Positions 26,964 to 36,485 are shown, numbered from the stretch's first letter. The stretch: 64,000 nt of DNA from Granulicella mallensis (GCF_014203225.1 NZ_JACHIO010000026.1:1-64000); one strand, 5' to 3'. A program made the numbers and translations. Notes: generated from the sequence alone by a model not told the origin.

Positions 26964-29450
26964 TTACTGGTTGGGTGCGTCGCCGGGGTTCTCGACGCTG
27001 ATGGCGTCGGCAGAGAAGTCGTCGGCGGAGGGACCACCGGCCGACGGGCCTTCGGCGGTGATGCGGGCGACCTCAGCGGGGCTGCGCATCTGGTAGTTGA
27101 GCGGCGGTGTCGCGCCAGCCAGGTGGTGGACGAAGAAGTCCCAGCGGCGGCGCGTCATATACTGCGAGGCCTCGCCGTAGCCGTGGTGCGCGTTGGGGAT
27201 CAGGATCAGGTCGAAGTCCTTGTTGGCCTTGATCAGCGCGTCAACGACCAGCAGCGTGTTCGAAGGTGGCACATTGTCGTCCATGGTGCCGTGCGCGAGC
27301 AGTAGATGGCCCTTCAGGTTGCCAGCGTAATTCTCGGCGGCCTGCTTCTGGTAGTTGTCCTGCGGGGTGTCGTTGTTGACCTCGAGGCCGCCCCACTTCT
27401 CGTCCCAATCGTCCTCGTAGTCGCGGTTATCATGATTGCCGCTTTCCGCGATGCCGACCTTGAAGAAGTCGGGAAAGCCGAACATGGCCGTGGTGGTCGC
27501 GTTGCCGCCGCCGGAGTGGCCCCAGATGCCCACGCGGTCGAGGTCGAGGAAGGGGTACTGCTTCGCGAGGTCCTTCAGGCCGGCTATCTGGTCAGGGATC
27601 GTGTTGTCGCCCATGGTCTCGGCGTGCGAGTAGAAGTCGTGGAACTTCTTGGAGCGCCACGGTGTGCCCATGCCGTCGATGCAGACGACGATGAAGCCGA
27701 GCTCAGCGAGCGCCTGGTCGTCACCGTGGGCTGCTGCGAACTGTCGCGAGCCACAGGAGCCGGTCTGCGGGCCGGGATAGACATAGTCGACCACGGGATA
27801 CTTCTTCGACGCGTCGAAGTTCGCCGGCTTCCACATGTAGCCGAAGAGCTCGGTGACGCCGTCGCGGGCCTTCATCTTGAGCGGCGTCAGCGGCGTCCAG
27901 CCGGTGGCAGTGAGCCGGCTGATGTCCTGCTTGCCTAGCGTGGCGAGCACCTTGCCATCGGCAGTGGAGCGCAGCACGGCGGTCTTGGGCGTGGTCGGCG
28001 TGGAGTAGATGTCGACGAAGGTTTGGTCGTCGGACGAAGGCGTGATGGCGTGGTCGGCGTCCTCGGGGGTGAGCAGGCGTTGGTTTTTGCCATCGAACGA
28101 TGCGCGGTAGTAATAGGTGAAGTAGGGGTCGCGCGTGGGACTGTGGTCGGGGTCTTTGCCGCTTTCCTTACCCGTGGCCAGGAAGTAGACGACGCGGGCC
28201 TTCTCGTCGACGTGGAGCAACTGCGTGACGGGGCCGTCACCATGTGTGATCTGGTTCTTGAGCTGACCGGTGTTCAGGTCGTAGAGGTACATCTGGCCAA
28301 AGTTGGTGCGCTCGGAAAACCAGAGGAACTCGTTGCTCGCGGGCAGGTACTTCCAGTTGACCTTATCCGTGCCGCTCTCGAAGTAGCTGTCGACGTGCTC
28401 GTGGTAGACGTCGCGAACTTCGCCGGTCGTGGTGTCGGCGACCTTCAGCCAGGCGTCCTTGTGATCGCGCGAGCTGGAGACGAAGGCGAGGTGCCTGCCG
28501 TCAGCGGAGAACTGGACGTCGTCCCAACCGGAGCCGCCGCGGCAGCTGACGTCGTCGCAGATGGTGGAGCGATGCTGATCTGGCGGCATCTTCAGGCGCA
28601 TCATACCGCCGGTGGGCAGATCGATGACGACGCGCTCGATCATGGTGACGTCCTTATCGCCGAGCATCGGGCCCTTCCAGTGATCGAGCACCGGATGACG
28701 GTAAGTGACGGGCACCAGGTACATGTCGCCGGTCTTGCGCATGTCCTGCTGGAAGGTGGCGATCTTCTGCGAGTCGGGCGACCAGAGCACGATGGCGCGG
28801 TCGGAGTGGCTCCAGCCGGCGTCGTCGGTCGCATAACCGTAGTTCTCCACGCCATCGTGGGTCAGTTGCGTCTCCTGGCCGGTCTTCATGTCATGAATCC
28901 AGAGGTTCCAGTCGCGAATGAAGGCACCCTTGGTCTTGTCGGGCGAGACGTCGTACAGACTGCGATTGCCTCGGCCGGCCGGCGTGCTGGCGGTGGCAGT
29001 ATCGGGCGTGCAGGTGGTCACGGCGGCATCACATAGGACCTTGCGGCCGGAGACGACGATGCTGAAGCCGCCACTGGGTTCGGGCGTGTACCCGGAAACC
29101 TGTAGTCGATGAGTATCCCCGTTGCTCGCGCCGCCCGCGGTGAGCGCCGCCGCCAGCTTCGCGTTGTCGAAGGCTGTCGTGACTGTCCCGTTCGGCGAGG
29201 CGATCCTGTAGACGACCTCGCCATTGGAGGGATCGCGGAAGAAGACGTGGCCATCAGGCAGGTAGCTGGGCGCGGAGATGGTGTGGTCGACGAGCGGGTT
29301 GACGCTGTACCCCATCATCTTTTCGGCGCGGGCGTAGTCAGCAGCCGTGTAGGTCTGCTGCGCGTGCACTGTGCAGGTGAGGACCGCGAATGGCGCGGCA
29401 AAGAGAAAAAAACGGCGGTGCGCGGAACGGGCGGAGAGCAGGGGCGTCAC
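26964..29450 (-). CDS. Dipeptidyl-peptidase IV-like S9 prolyl peptidase
   Basis: 828 aa from GTG 29450, preceded by CAGGAAG. Signal peptide (RRFFLFAAPFAVLTCTVHAQ) implies export. Residues about 90-530 form the DPP-IV beta-propeller; the C-terminal alpha/beta-hydrolase domain has the triad: Ser in GIWGHSGGGNAT, Asp in GTMDDNVPP and His in NAHHGYGEA. The elbow is GHSGGG rather than the classical GWSYGG of DPP-IV, as in several acidobacterial paralogues. DPP-IV enzymes remove Xaa-Pro dipeptides. The C-terminal tail after the hydrolase is short and acidic. This gene is visibly GC-rich, which explains the long antisense open frames over it. Confidence 0.9.
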   Translation of the reverse strand: MTPLLSARSAHRRFFLFAAPFAVLTCTVHAQQTYTAADYARAEKMMGYSVNPLVDHTISAPSYLPDGHVFFRDPSNGEVVYRIASPNGTVTTAFDNAKLAAALTAGGASNGDTHRLQVSGYTPEPSGGFSIVVSGRKVLCDAAVTTCTPDTATASTPAGRGNRSLYDVSPDKTKGAFIRDWNLWIHDMKTGQETQLTHDGVENYGYATDDAGWSHSDRAIVLWSPDSQKIATFQQDMRKTGDMYLVPVTYRHPVLDHWKGPMLGDKDVTMIERVVIDLPTGGMMRLKMPPDQHRSTICDDVSCRGGSGWDDVQFSADGRHLAFVSSSRDHKDAWLKVADTTTGEVRDVYHEHVDSYFESGTDKVNWKYLPASNEFLWFSERTNFGQMYLYDLNTGQLKNQITHGDGPVTQLLHVDEKARVVYFLATGKESGKDPDHSPTRDPYFTYYYRASFDGKNQRLLTPEDADHAITPSSDDQTFVDIYSTPTTPKTAVLRSTADGKVLATLGKQDISRLTATGWTPLTPLKMKARDGVTELFGYMWKPANFDASKKYPVVDYVYPGPQTGSCGSRQFAAAHGDDQALAELGFIVVCIDGMGTPWRSKKFHDFYSHAETMGDNTIPDQIAGLKDLAKQYPFLDLDRVGIWGHSGGGNATTTAMFGFPDFFKVGIAESGNHDNRDYEDDWDEKWGGLEVNNDTPQDNYQKQAAENYAGNLKGHLLLAHGTMDDNVPPSNTLLVVDALIKANKDFDLILIPNAHHGYGEASQYMTRRRWDFFVHHLAGATPPLNYQMRSPAEVARITAEGPSAGGPSADDFSADAISVENPGDAPNQ

Positions 29451-29665
29451 GGATCTTCCTGGGCTGAGATATCAGCGGTATACGAAAGTGTATACGGGAG
29501 ACGTCAGGAGCACCGCCCAGGTTTCACGTCCAGCCCATTCTGCTTACTTCAACGTCATGAGCCGCTTTCACCCTTACAGCCTTCCGTCCTGGCTGATTCG
29601 ATGCGCACAGGCCGGCAATGCGGCTTGTGCACATGGAACCAGCCAGGGAGCAGGGAAGCACTGAC

Positions 29666-30049
29666 CTACTTTGTCTCTGTCTTTGTTGCTGTCTCTGTCT
29701 TCGTTGCTGTAAACGTTCCGTCGTAACCCAGAGGCTTCACGTCGATATCGCCGCTGAGCTCACCTTTGTCGTTGTAGGTTCCGGTGTAAGTAAGTGTCAG
29801 GGGTTTCCCCTCATACTCGCCGCCATGAACAAAAATGACCTTCGAGCCATCGATCGTGACGGTCGTATCGTATGTCTTTCCATCGGACACGCATGAGCCG
29901 GCGATCTTGTCTGCAGTCTGCGTAAAGGTGCAGACTTCGCTGATGGCATAACCCTGGACATCCCCGGAGATCGTCCATGATCCAGGAACCGTTGGCTGTG
30001 CGAACAAGGCTGTCGTCGATAGGAGAAACAGAGGCAAAAATAGCTTCAT
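29666..30049 (-). CDS. Small secreted beta-rich protein
   Basis: 127 aa with a clear signal (MKLFLPLFLLSTTALFAQ); ATG 30049 is chosen because AAAGGAAC lies just upstream. The mature part (PGSWTISGDVQGYAISEVCTF..., KIAGSCVSDGKTYDTTVTIDG) looks like a small beta-barrel of the lipocalin-like kind that many acidobacterial secreted proteins have, with two Cys that could form a disulphide. The C-terminus is a short repeat (TATKTETATKTETK). Function unknown. Upstream of, and in the same direction as, the S9 peptidase gene, 215 bp apart. Confidence 0.65.
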   Translation of the reverse strand: MKLFLPLFLLSTTALFAQPTVPGSWTISGDVQGYAISEVCTFTQTADKIAGSCVSDGKTYDTTVTIDGSKVIFVHGGEYEGKPLTLTYTGTYNDKGELSGDIDVKPLGYDGTFTATKTETATKTETK

Positions 30050-30133
30050 AAAAGTTCCTTTAGTGCAAAGTCCCTTCAATATACATGGGGGAGATCAATA
30101 AATTGTGATTGCCCCTGGTTCAGAAGCAAAAGG

Positions 30134-30805
30134 CTAGTTCCGATCATCCAGAATCATGATGCTGCTGTTCGTATTCGAGCGCCGGCCGAAGAGGACAAAT
30201 CGTCCGCCGGGAGACACCGAAATGCTGTCGTTCACCGCTTGAGCTGCCTGGGCGAGAGCTTGCGATTTACCCGATCTCATATCGAACCGGAATAGAGTGG
30301 TCGACGCTATGGAGGAGGATCGTTTTAGATAAAAAAGACCACTCCCCGAAACTGTCCACGCATGCCACATCCCGGGTCCCAATGAGACCAGCGAGGAGAA
30401 CCTGTCATGGGGCCGTCGAAGTGCGTGATCTTCTTCAAGTCACTACCATCGCTTCGACAGACCCAAATTTCATTTGCGCCGGAGCGGTCGCTACGGAACA
30501 CGACATAAGCCCCATCCGGAGAATACACAGCGCTGGCATCGAAAAATTGGAGAGGATGAACGGCTCCGCATCGCCATGAACGTCTATGGGAAGACGCCAC
30601 ACGGAGACGTTGTTTGGCGAGTCGATGTAGGCCATGCGATGTCCCACGGGCGAAACGGTGGGCGACGAAGTATGGGTAAGCGGTGTTGTCACGGCAGTGG
30701 GAGAGCCTCCACTCAAAGGTAGACTCCAGATGCTGCCCAGACTGGTGGCGCGGCCGGATGAAAAGATGATGCGCTTTCCATCGGAGCTCGTGCTGGCGAA
30801 GCACT
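30134..30805 (-). pseudogene. Broken TolB-type beta-propeller gene (3' part)
   Basis: Three frames piece together the end of a TolB/PD40-repeat protein of the type that follows a CadC-like winged helix in Acidobacteria. Frame 1: STSSDGKRIIFSSGR ... AEPFILSN; a one-base loss in a run of T near 30549 shifts to frame 2: FFDASAVYSPDGAYVVFRSDR ... GPMTGSPRWS; near 30380 a further break leads to frame 3: GMWHAWTVSGSGLFYLKR ... SVSPGGRFVLFGRRSN and the stop. Several blades are missing at the second break. No N-terminal part exists: it ends abruptly at about 30800 against another fragment. Confidence 0.7.
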
Positions 30806-31011
30806 TCTACGCTGGGGAACGAGTCAACATGGAACTGCGCATGGAGTTCTTCAACGTGTTGAACCGGATGCAGGTTTGTAGTCCAGACGCTACCGTTACG
30901 GATGGCGCCAACAACTTTGGTTTTGTTCAGCCCAACGGAAGTGGAGGAAGCAGTCCCTGCCAGGCAAATACGCCACGACAAGGACAAGCATATTTCAAGA
31001 TCTCATTCTGA
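30796..31011 (+). pseudogene. 3' remnant of an Oar-type TonB-dependent receptor gene
   Basis: The last about 71 codons of a TonB-dependent receptor: LAKHFYAGERVNMELRMEFFNVLNRM followed by a Cys-rich loop and ending AYFKISF, the typical terminal beta-strand with C-terminal Phe. Upstream, the same frame is only antisense to the TolB remnant, so the rest of the receptor is gone. Its opposite orientation and abrupt join mark a deletion or rearrangement scar. Confidence 0.65.
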
Positions 31012-31066
31012 TAACGGGTTCTGGGAATCAGAAGGCGGTGATGCGACCTTCGAACGCTGCTACGGA

Positions 31067-31105
31067 AAAAGGAGCAGGATTTATTTCCTGCTCCTTTTAT
31101 TTGAG
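31067..31105 (+). terminator. Intrinsic terminator of the lost receptor gene
   Basis: AAAAGGAGCAGGA and TCCTGCTCCTTTT form a perfect 13-bp stem with a 6-nt loop, ending in TTTTATTT on the plus strand. It lies 56 bp after the receptor remnant stop codon and has survived the loss of the gene; it would work in both directions. Confidence 0.75.
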
Positions 31106-31304
31106 ACGTAACCCAGAGCGTCATTACAGGCATCGCCACGGCACATGGCTGGCGCATGGAAAGGGGTTCCTTCGGCTTCGGCGCGCTGCCTGTGCAGCTT
31201 TCGCCGCTCCGCGATGGGAGACGACCGAGCCGTTCGTACGGTGTCTTGAGGCGCTTCTGTCTCATGCCTGCCCGGGACGTGCGTCTCTGGTACCCCTCTA
31301 CGGT

Positions 31305-31547
31305 CTACCGACTAGCGCGATTGAAGTCGGGGATTGAAGGTGAGCACGAGGCCTCGAGCCACCGGCTAATATAGATACCGGCGTGGGCTTCGCCGCAGTA
31401 GTGGCGTGCGCCGTAGGCCGATGCCGCTTCGGTGTTCCACTTGAGAACCTTCAATTCCTCTGCATTGCACTGAATCATGAACCAGTGGATCGGGTTCGAG
31501 CTCTCGGTGCCGCAAATCTCACATCGGTACTGTATTACTGCCGCCAT
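31305..31547 (-). CDS. Small Cys/His-rich (zinc-ribbon-like) protein
   Basis: 80 aa. Start at ATG 31547 with GAAAGGGACTC upstream (an earlier in-frame start at 31577 is possible). The sequence has CEICGTES near the N-terminus and HYCGEAHAG in the middle, with a WF pair between, giving Cys/His spacing consistent with a treble-clef or zinc-ribbon metal site. No known family recognised. Cytosolic by sequence. Alone, without operon partners. Confidence 0.6.
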   Translation of the reverse strand: MAAVIQYRCEICGTESSNPIHWFMIQCNAEELKVLKWNTEAASAYGARHYCGEAHAGIYISRWLEASCSPSIPDFNRASR

Positions 31548-31772
31548 GATGAGTCCCTTTCTTGATGGCAAAACCATCCCCTGTGCCGTACGTTGTCCGT
31601 GGGTAGACCAAGGATAACTGAAACGGATGCGTGGAGATGGCGGGCAGCGCGTCAGGCGGGCAGGACAGCCTTAAATCTCTATCCAATGCCCCAAATTTTG
31701 CGGAAAATCCATCTGCGGTCTCTGCGGCGACTCAATTTGGAGCGCAGCTGCTCGGTCGGACCGCAATGGCCT

Positions 31773-32603
31773 TTACTTGGCGGCAACGGGAGCGTACTTG
31801 TCGACGTATGGCTGGAGCGCATCGGCCCATAGGCGATAACCGTCGGCAGCAGGGTGAAGCATGTCGGGCATCATGTCGGCTGAGATCGTTCCATCATGTT
31901 GCGTGAGGTTAGTGCTGATATCGACAAGGGTTACGCGAGGATCGGTCGTTTCGGTAAAGCGTGTAGCCAGTGCCTGATTGACCTCAGCCAATTTCATGCG
32001 ATTGGGGTCGGAGGGCATCCTGCCTCGGGGAAAGACCGACATGAGGATGATGTGAGCCGAGGGGCAGAGGGTTTCGTATTGGCTCACGATAGCCTCTATG
32101 CCGCTCGCAATCTCGCCAGAGGTGTTACGAACTACGTTGTTGGTGCCAATCATCAGCACGACTAACTTCGGGTCCACGCCTGTGACCTGGCCTTTTGACA
32201 GGCGCCATAGCAAATTCTCTGTGCGATCTCCCTCGATGCCGAAGTCCGCAGCACGTCCGGCAAACTTTGCCTCCCAAACGGCTTTGCCCGTTATCTCCCA
32301 GCGGTTGGTGATCGAATCGCCGTCGAAGAGAATGTCGGCGTGTTTGCCGCTGTACTTGTCAAACTTGCCCTGTACTGTAATGAGCCACTCATCACGAGGA
32401 GCAGCGTAGGTTGCCGAGTTTGAGCCAGGAGGGGCCGCGGGGACATAGACTCGCGCCTGCGCAAAACCTGCAACGGATGTACCCAGGATGCAACTCGCAA
32501 GGAGCAGTAGACGCCAAAGGTGCAGGCGATCGAGGCTCGGTGCAACTGCCGCCTGGCGTCGTGTGGGCCAACGGAGAGTTTTATGGACGATTGCTGTCAT
32601 CAT
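31773..32603 (-). CDS. Secreted SGNH/GDSL-family esterase
   Basis: 276 aa. Start ATG 32603 chosen for the GAGGAGA site upstream. After a signal (LHLWRLLLLASCILGTSVAGFAQ) come the GDSL blocks: block I ILFDGDSITNRW with the nucleophile Ser, block III VVLMIGTNNVV and block V DMLHPAADGY with the catalytic Asp/His. These are platelet-activating-factor acetylhydrolase-like; secreted members commonly remove acetyl groups from polysaccharides. It lies 84 bp downstream of the GH92 gene in the same direction, so it is probably the last gene of the GH71/99-GH92-esterase unit and may de-acetylate the target glycan (inference). Confidence 0.85.
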   Translation of the reverse strand: MMTAIVHKTLRWPTRRQAAVAPSLDRLHLWRLLLLASCILGTSVAGFAQARVYVPAAPPGSNSATYAAPRDEWLITVQGKFDKYSGKHADILFDGDSITNRWEITGKAVWEAKFAGRAADFGIEGDRTENLLWRLSKGQVTGVDPKLVVLMIGTNNVVRNTSGEIASGIEAIVSQYETLCPSAHIILMSVFPRGRMPSDPNRMKLAEVNQALATRFTETTDPRVTLVDISTNLTQHDGTISADMMPDMLHPAADGYRLWADALQPYVDKYAPVAAK

Positions 32604-32686
32604 CGTAGCTGTTGTCTCCTCGAGACGATTTGTGAACACTATTTTTCGTGCCTTCCATTCCTTTGTATCCGAAGTATGACCGGCCG

Positions 32687-35032
32687 TTAGGTCACATCCT
32701 GGGTATGCAAGCTAGCGGAAGGGGGTGCTAGCACTGGATCTGCGCCTAGACTGCGGTTAGGAGCAGATCCCATCTTTATATGGAAGGACGTTCCTGACGT
32801 CAGATCGTCATGCGTGAACCAGAGTTTTCCGTAGTCATGGCCACTGCGGTCAATGGACTGGATGTAAACCTCATCCGCATTCGATCGGGTGACGTTGATC
32901 ACAAACTTTCGGCCCTGCGTCGTGGCGATCGTGATGCGGTCGAACACAGGTGAACCGAACACATAGGCTCCGCTTGTCGGATCCGTCATGTAAAAGCCCA
33001 TGGCGCTCATCACGTACCAGGCAGACATCTGGCCGCAGTCCTCATTGCCCGCCAGGCCGTCAGGCTTATTGTCGTACATGGATTCGAGAAGCGAATGGAT
33101 TCGTGGTTGCGTCTCGTACGGAGTGTCAGTGTACAGGTATAGGTACGCAATGTGATGGCTCGGTTCATTGCCGTGAGCATACTGACCAACGAGACCCGTG
33201 ATGTCTGGCGGAGCATCGGGGGGAAGTTCGGAACTCGCGTTGAAGATGCCATCGAGCTTGGACTTCAGAGCGCTACGGCCGCCCATCAGTTCGGCCAGGC
33301 CTGCTGGGTCATGTTGCACCGCGAACGTCGCCTGCCAGGGGTTGGATTCCGCATAGTCGCGCCACTGCTTGGAGTGCCCCATTTCATTGGGTGCAAAGGG
33401 AAGCGCCCACTCGCCGGTCTTCAGGCGAGGCCGCATGAAGCCAGTCTGCTTGTCGTAAAGATTTCGATATCCCTGGGAGCGCTTCTCCAGTGCGATCGAG
33501 GTTTCGGTGTCACCCGCCGCCCGCAGAACGCGTGAGACTGCCCAGTCGTCATAGCAGTAATCAAGTGAAACGCTAACGGACTGGGGAAATACATCGCAAG
33601 GAATGAACTTGTTTTCCCGATACAGAGGGAGGCCTCGAACATCGCTCTCAAGGGCTTCCTTGCGCATGACCTTGGCGGCTCTCTGCAGATCGATGCCCGG
33701 AAAGCCCTTCGCTACGGCTTCGGCGATGACCACTGCCGAGTGATACCCGGTCATGCACTTCGTTTCTTTCGCCTGCAGAGGCCAGATGGGCATTCCCATC
33801 GCGCTTTGTTCGGCCATACGGATAAGACAGTTCATCATTGCCGGTATAAGTTCCGGTTTCACGATGGTGAGCAGAGGATGAGCGGCGCGGTAGGTGTCCC
33901 AGAGAGAGAAGGTGCTGAAGTTATGTTCGCCGGTCTCCAGCGTGTGGTTCTGTCCATCCATGCCGCGATACCGACCATCTACATCGTCGAAGATGGTCGG
34001 TGCCAGCAAGGAGTGGTAGAGGGACGTGTAAAAGATTTGTTTCTGCTTCAGCGTGCCCCCGTCTACCCGAATGCGCGACAGGTTTTCTTCCCAGGTCTGG
34101 GCAGCCTGTTCTCTCACCGCATCGAAGTTCCAATGGGGTGCCTCTGCCTCGAGGTTCTTCATCGCGCCTGCTTCGTCAACACCAGAGACGGCGGTTTTCA
34201 TCAGGATCTTCTCCTGAGCGCTGGTCTTGTAATGCAGGACAGCCTGGATCGATTTGCCCTGCAGTTCGGTGGAATGATTGTCTACGCGATGACCGTCGAC
34301 GAAGATTTCAATCGAGTCGAAAGGCCGCGAGACCTTCATCGCGAAGTAGATCTCGCGACCGTTGGCCCACCGGGCAGTGCTTTTCCCGCCGATCAACGTA
34401 TCGTTGCCCTGGACCCGAAGATTGCTCCATCGCACGACGTTGGGACCGTCGTCGTAGCCATGGGCGAGATCAACGATGAGATAGCTCTCATCGTTTTTCG
34501 GAAAGGTATATCGATGCATCCCTGTTCGCTCAGTCGCAGTCAACTCCGCTGTGATCTTGTAGTCGCTGAGAAGAACGGAGTAGTAGCCTGGTGATGCTCG
34601 CTCGTCCTCATGATGAAAGCGCGAGCGGTAGCCCTCTTCCGGATGTTCACGCGTTCCGGGAACCGTCTTGACGGCACCTGTACACGCCATGACGAGGATG
34701 TCCAGCATGTCACCGATGCCAGTGCCACTGAGGTGGGTGTGGCTGAAGCCCATGATGGACGAGTCTGAGTAGTTGTACCCGGAACACCAGTCCCAGCCGC
34801 GGTTGTAAGTGTCCGGGCTGAGTTGCACCATCCCGAACGGCAGTGTGGCACCGGGATAGCAGTGCCCGTGGCCGCCTGTTCCAATGCGGATATCAACGTA
34901 CTGAGAGACCTTGTAGTTGCTCTCTGAGGAGGCAGCGTAGGTTTTTGCGATTGCGCCAAGGGATCGCGCTTTCGCAACTCCACTGCAAAGGCTTGCAGCA
35001 CTTAGGGCGGTGAAACGTCGCCTTGAAATCAT
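32687..35032 (-). CDS. Exported GH92 alpha-mannosidase (second paralogue)
   Basis: 781 aa with an RRRFTALSAASLCSGVAKA export signal; AGGAGCCTC precedes ATG 35032. Complete GH92: IGTGGHGHCYPGATLPFGMVQ at the start, WDTYRAAHPLLT, the acid motif as YAESNPWQATF (Glu kept), AHGNEPSHHIAYLY and GNEDCGQMSAWYVMSAMGFY. Unlike the first GH92 it lacks the His-Glu pair before NEPSHH (here DITGLVGQYAHG), so the linkage cleaved is probably not alpha-1,2 (inference). Located 30 bp downstream of the GH71/99-like gene and translated in the same direction, thus under the same promoter and operator. Confidence 0.9.
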   Translation of the reverse strand: MISRRRFTALSAASLCSGVAKARSLGAIAKTYAASSESNYKVSQYVDIRIGTGGHGHCYPGATLPFGMVQLSPDTYNRGWDWCSGYNYSDSSIMGFSHTHLSGTGIGDMLDILVMACTGAVKTVPGTREHPEEGYRSRFHHEDERASPGYYSVLLSDYKITAELTATERTGMHRYTFPKNDESYLIVDLAHGYDDGPNVVRWSNLRVQGNDTLIGGKSTARWANGREIYFAMKVSRPFDSIEIFVDGHRVDNHSTELQGKSIQAVLHYKTSAQEKILMKTAVSGVDEAGAMKNLEAEAPHWNFDAVREQAAQTWEENLSRIRVDGGTLKQKQIFYTSLYHSLLAPTIFDDVDGRYRGMDGQNHTLETGEHNFSTFSLWDTYRAAHPLLTIVKPELIPAMMNCLIRMAEQSAMGMPIWPLQAKETKCMTGYHSAVVIAEAVAKGFPGIDLQRAAKVMRKEALESDVRGLPLYRENKFIPCDVFPQSVSVSLDYCYDDWAVSRVLRAAGDTETSIALEKRSQGYRNLYDKQTGFMRPRLKTGEWALPFAPNEMGHSKQWRDYAESNPWQATFAVQHDPAGLAELMGGRSALKSKLDGIFNASSELPPDAPPDITGLVGQYAHGNEPSHHIAYLYLYTDTPYETQPRIHSLLESMYDNKPDGLAGNEDCGQMSAWYVMSAMGFYMTDPTSGAYVFGSPVFDRITIATTQGRKFVINVTRSNADEVYIQSIDRSGHDYGKLWFTHDDLTSGTSFHIKMGSAPNRSLGADPVLAPPSASLHTQDVT

Positions 35033-35062
35033 GAGGCTCCTGTCTAACGGGGGATTGAATTT

Positions 35063-36355
35063 TTACTTGACTGGCTTAAGCGGAAGCTTTTTGGAAGGTG
35101 TCGTTTCTTCGCTAAACATCTTCTTGATCTGTGAGGCCAGTTGAAGGTAGAAATCCGATGGAAGCTGTTTTCCGTCCGCATCCAGCGTCAGCCAGTAGCC
35201 TGGCGTCGGGGCATCGGTGCGACGCGGAGCCGCTTTAAAAATTGCGGTGCCTTCATTGACTTCATCGAACATGGCTATCTTCACCATGCAGGCACCCGCA
35301 GTCCGGGCGTTGTAGGCCTGTCGCCAGAAGAATTCACCGCCGAGCCGGGGTATCTGGTTAGCAGGGGACTCCGGCTTCAAGTTGTGCCACGAGAATCCCG
35401 GAAAGATCACGGGCATATAGAGCTGATGATTCTTTTGCGTCAGGGCCACATCAGGTTCCAGATGCGAAGCCTTCCAGTGATCGGCGGCTTCAGGAGAGTT
35501 ATACCGGCCTACGGTCCAGGGTTGCACTACATCGAGGGCCGCATAGACACTTGCCCAATTCGGATCATGCGTGCTGTCTCCGGAGAGACTGCCCCAGCCT
35601 GAAGGTGTTCCTCCGACCACGGCTGCTCCTTGCTGCTGGAACGAGCGGATGATCTTCAGCGCGAGCACTGGATCGACGATGTGATGCCCGTCTCCGAAGC
35701 CTAGTCCCCAGATAGCGATGACGGGTTTGCCGTTCAGTCGCAGGTAGGCGTTGCTGCTGACAAAGCCGTCCCGTTGAAGGTAGGACCAGTCATCCTGGAG
35801 TTGCGCGAAGGCGGTGTCGAGGTGGGCCCCGCTCAGGTCGTACTCCACCGCGAACTTCCGGCCATGATCTTCTGCCGCGGAGCGAATGTTGTGGAGGACG
35901 GCATCGCCCTCACGCTTAAGACCAGGTGTCGAGTTGATGAAGCGCTGGGCCAGAGCTCCATCGATTCCGTATTGCTGCATCCATGCGAAGTGCGTTTCAA
36001 CGGTTTCTTTGCGATAGGAAGAGAAGATGTATGCCGGTTGACCATCGATGGTTGCGTCCGGAAGTTTGCATAGGGACTTCGAGTCAAGCTCTGAAGTATC
36101 GGGGTAAAGATCGACAGCCATCGTGTCTGGAGAGGGCGCGCCTTTCGACCAGTGACTCCAAGTGTTCGCGGGAGAGCCGTCACCTGGACACCGAAACCAT
36201 CCCTGGTATCCGACCAGTACAAGACCTTTGGCTGTGCCGCATGGCTGTTGCACAGAACTCTCCGCGACTGAGGGGAGGAATGCTGATGTCAGTAATAGAC
36301 CAGCACTCAAGGTGTGCAGAAGATCGAGGAGGGGACGTTCGAATAGCTTGATCAT
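35063..36355 (-). CDS. GH71/GH99-like glycoside hydrolase, secreted
   Basis: 430 aa from ATG 36355. A signal/membrane segment (LLDLLHTLSAGLLLTSAFLPSVAES) precedes a TIM-barrel protein with the sequence features of the GH71/99-like domain: VGYQGWFRCPGDGSPANTWSHW, QYGIDGALAQRFI, KFAVEYDLSGA, GKPVIAIWGLGFGDGHH, VVQPWTVGRY, VIFPGFSWHNL and MVKIAMFDEVNEGTAIFKA. GH71 enzymes cleave alpha-1,3-glucan and GH99 alpha-mannosides, both retaining and via Glu residues. Substrate not decided. First gene of a unit with GH92 and the esterase; an operator lies 78 bp upstream. Confidence 0.8.
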   Translation of the reverse strand: MIKLFERPLLDLLHTLSAGLLLTSAFLPSVAESSVQQPCGTAKGLVLVGYQGWFRCPGDGSPANTWSHWSKGAPSPDTMAVDLYPDTSELDSKSLCKLPDATIDGQPAYIFSSYRKETVETHFAWMQQYGIDGALAQRFINSTPGLKREGDAVLHNIRSAAEDHGRKFAVEYDLSGAHLDTAFAQLQDDWSYLQRDGFVSSNAYLRLNGKPVIAIWGLGFGDGHHIVDPVLALKIIRSFQQQGAAVVGGTPSGWGSLSGDSTHDPNWASVYAALDVVQPWTVGRYNSPEAADHWKASHLEPDVALTQKNHQLYMPVIFPGFSWHNLKPESPANQIPRLGGEFFWRQAYNARTAGACMVKIAMFDEVNEGTAIFKAAPRRTDAPTPGYWLTLDADGKQLPSDFYLQLASQIKKMFSEETTPSKKLPLKPVK

Positions 36356-36432
36356 GGCAACTCTTGAGGGAACAGATTCGGAACAGAAACGTGTGCTGAA
36401 GGATCGCGTGACCGCGCAGCGAGACAAGTGTA

Positions 36433-36450
36433 TATGGTAGCGATGTCATA
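36433..36450. promoter_or_regulatory. LacI-type operator, site A (TATGGTAGCGATGTCATA)
   Basis: Imperfect palindrome with half-sites TATGGTAGC and TATGACATC and a central CG, the pattern bound by LacI-family proteins. It lies 78-95 bp upstream of the GH71/99-like start. Three near-identical sites occur at other promoters of this locus, so it is a candidate for control by the LacI-type protein encoded at 50932-51963. Confidence 0.75.
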
Positions 36451-36485
36451 TGCAATTCAAGATCTCAACTTTTCTCGTGAGAGCA

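Noticed and set aside
27306..29036. Long plus-strand open frames (210 and 337 codons) opposite the S9 peptidase gene
   Set aside because: Val/Ala/Asp-rich shadow frames caused by high GC; the peptidase on the minus strand has an intact catalytic triad.
31593..31906. Two short plus-strand ORFs before the esterase gene end
   Set aside because: Overlap the esterase coding region in antisense and have no ribosome site.
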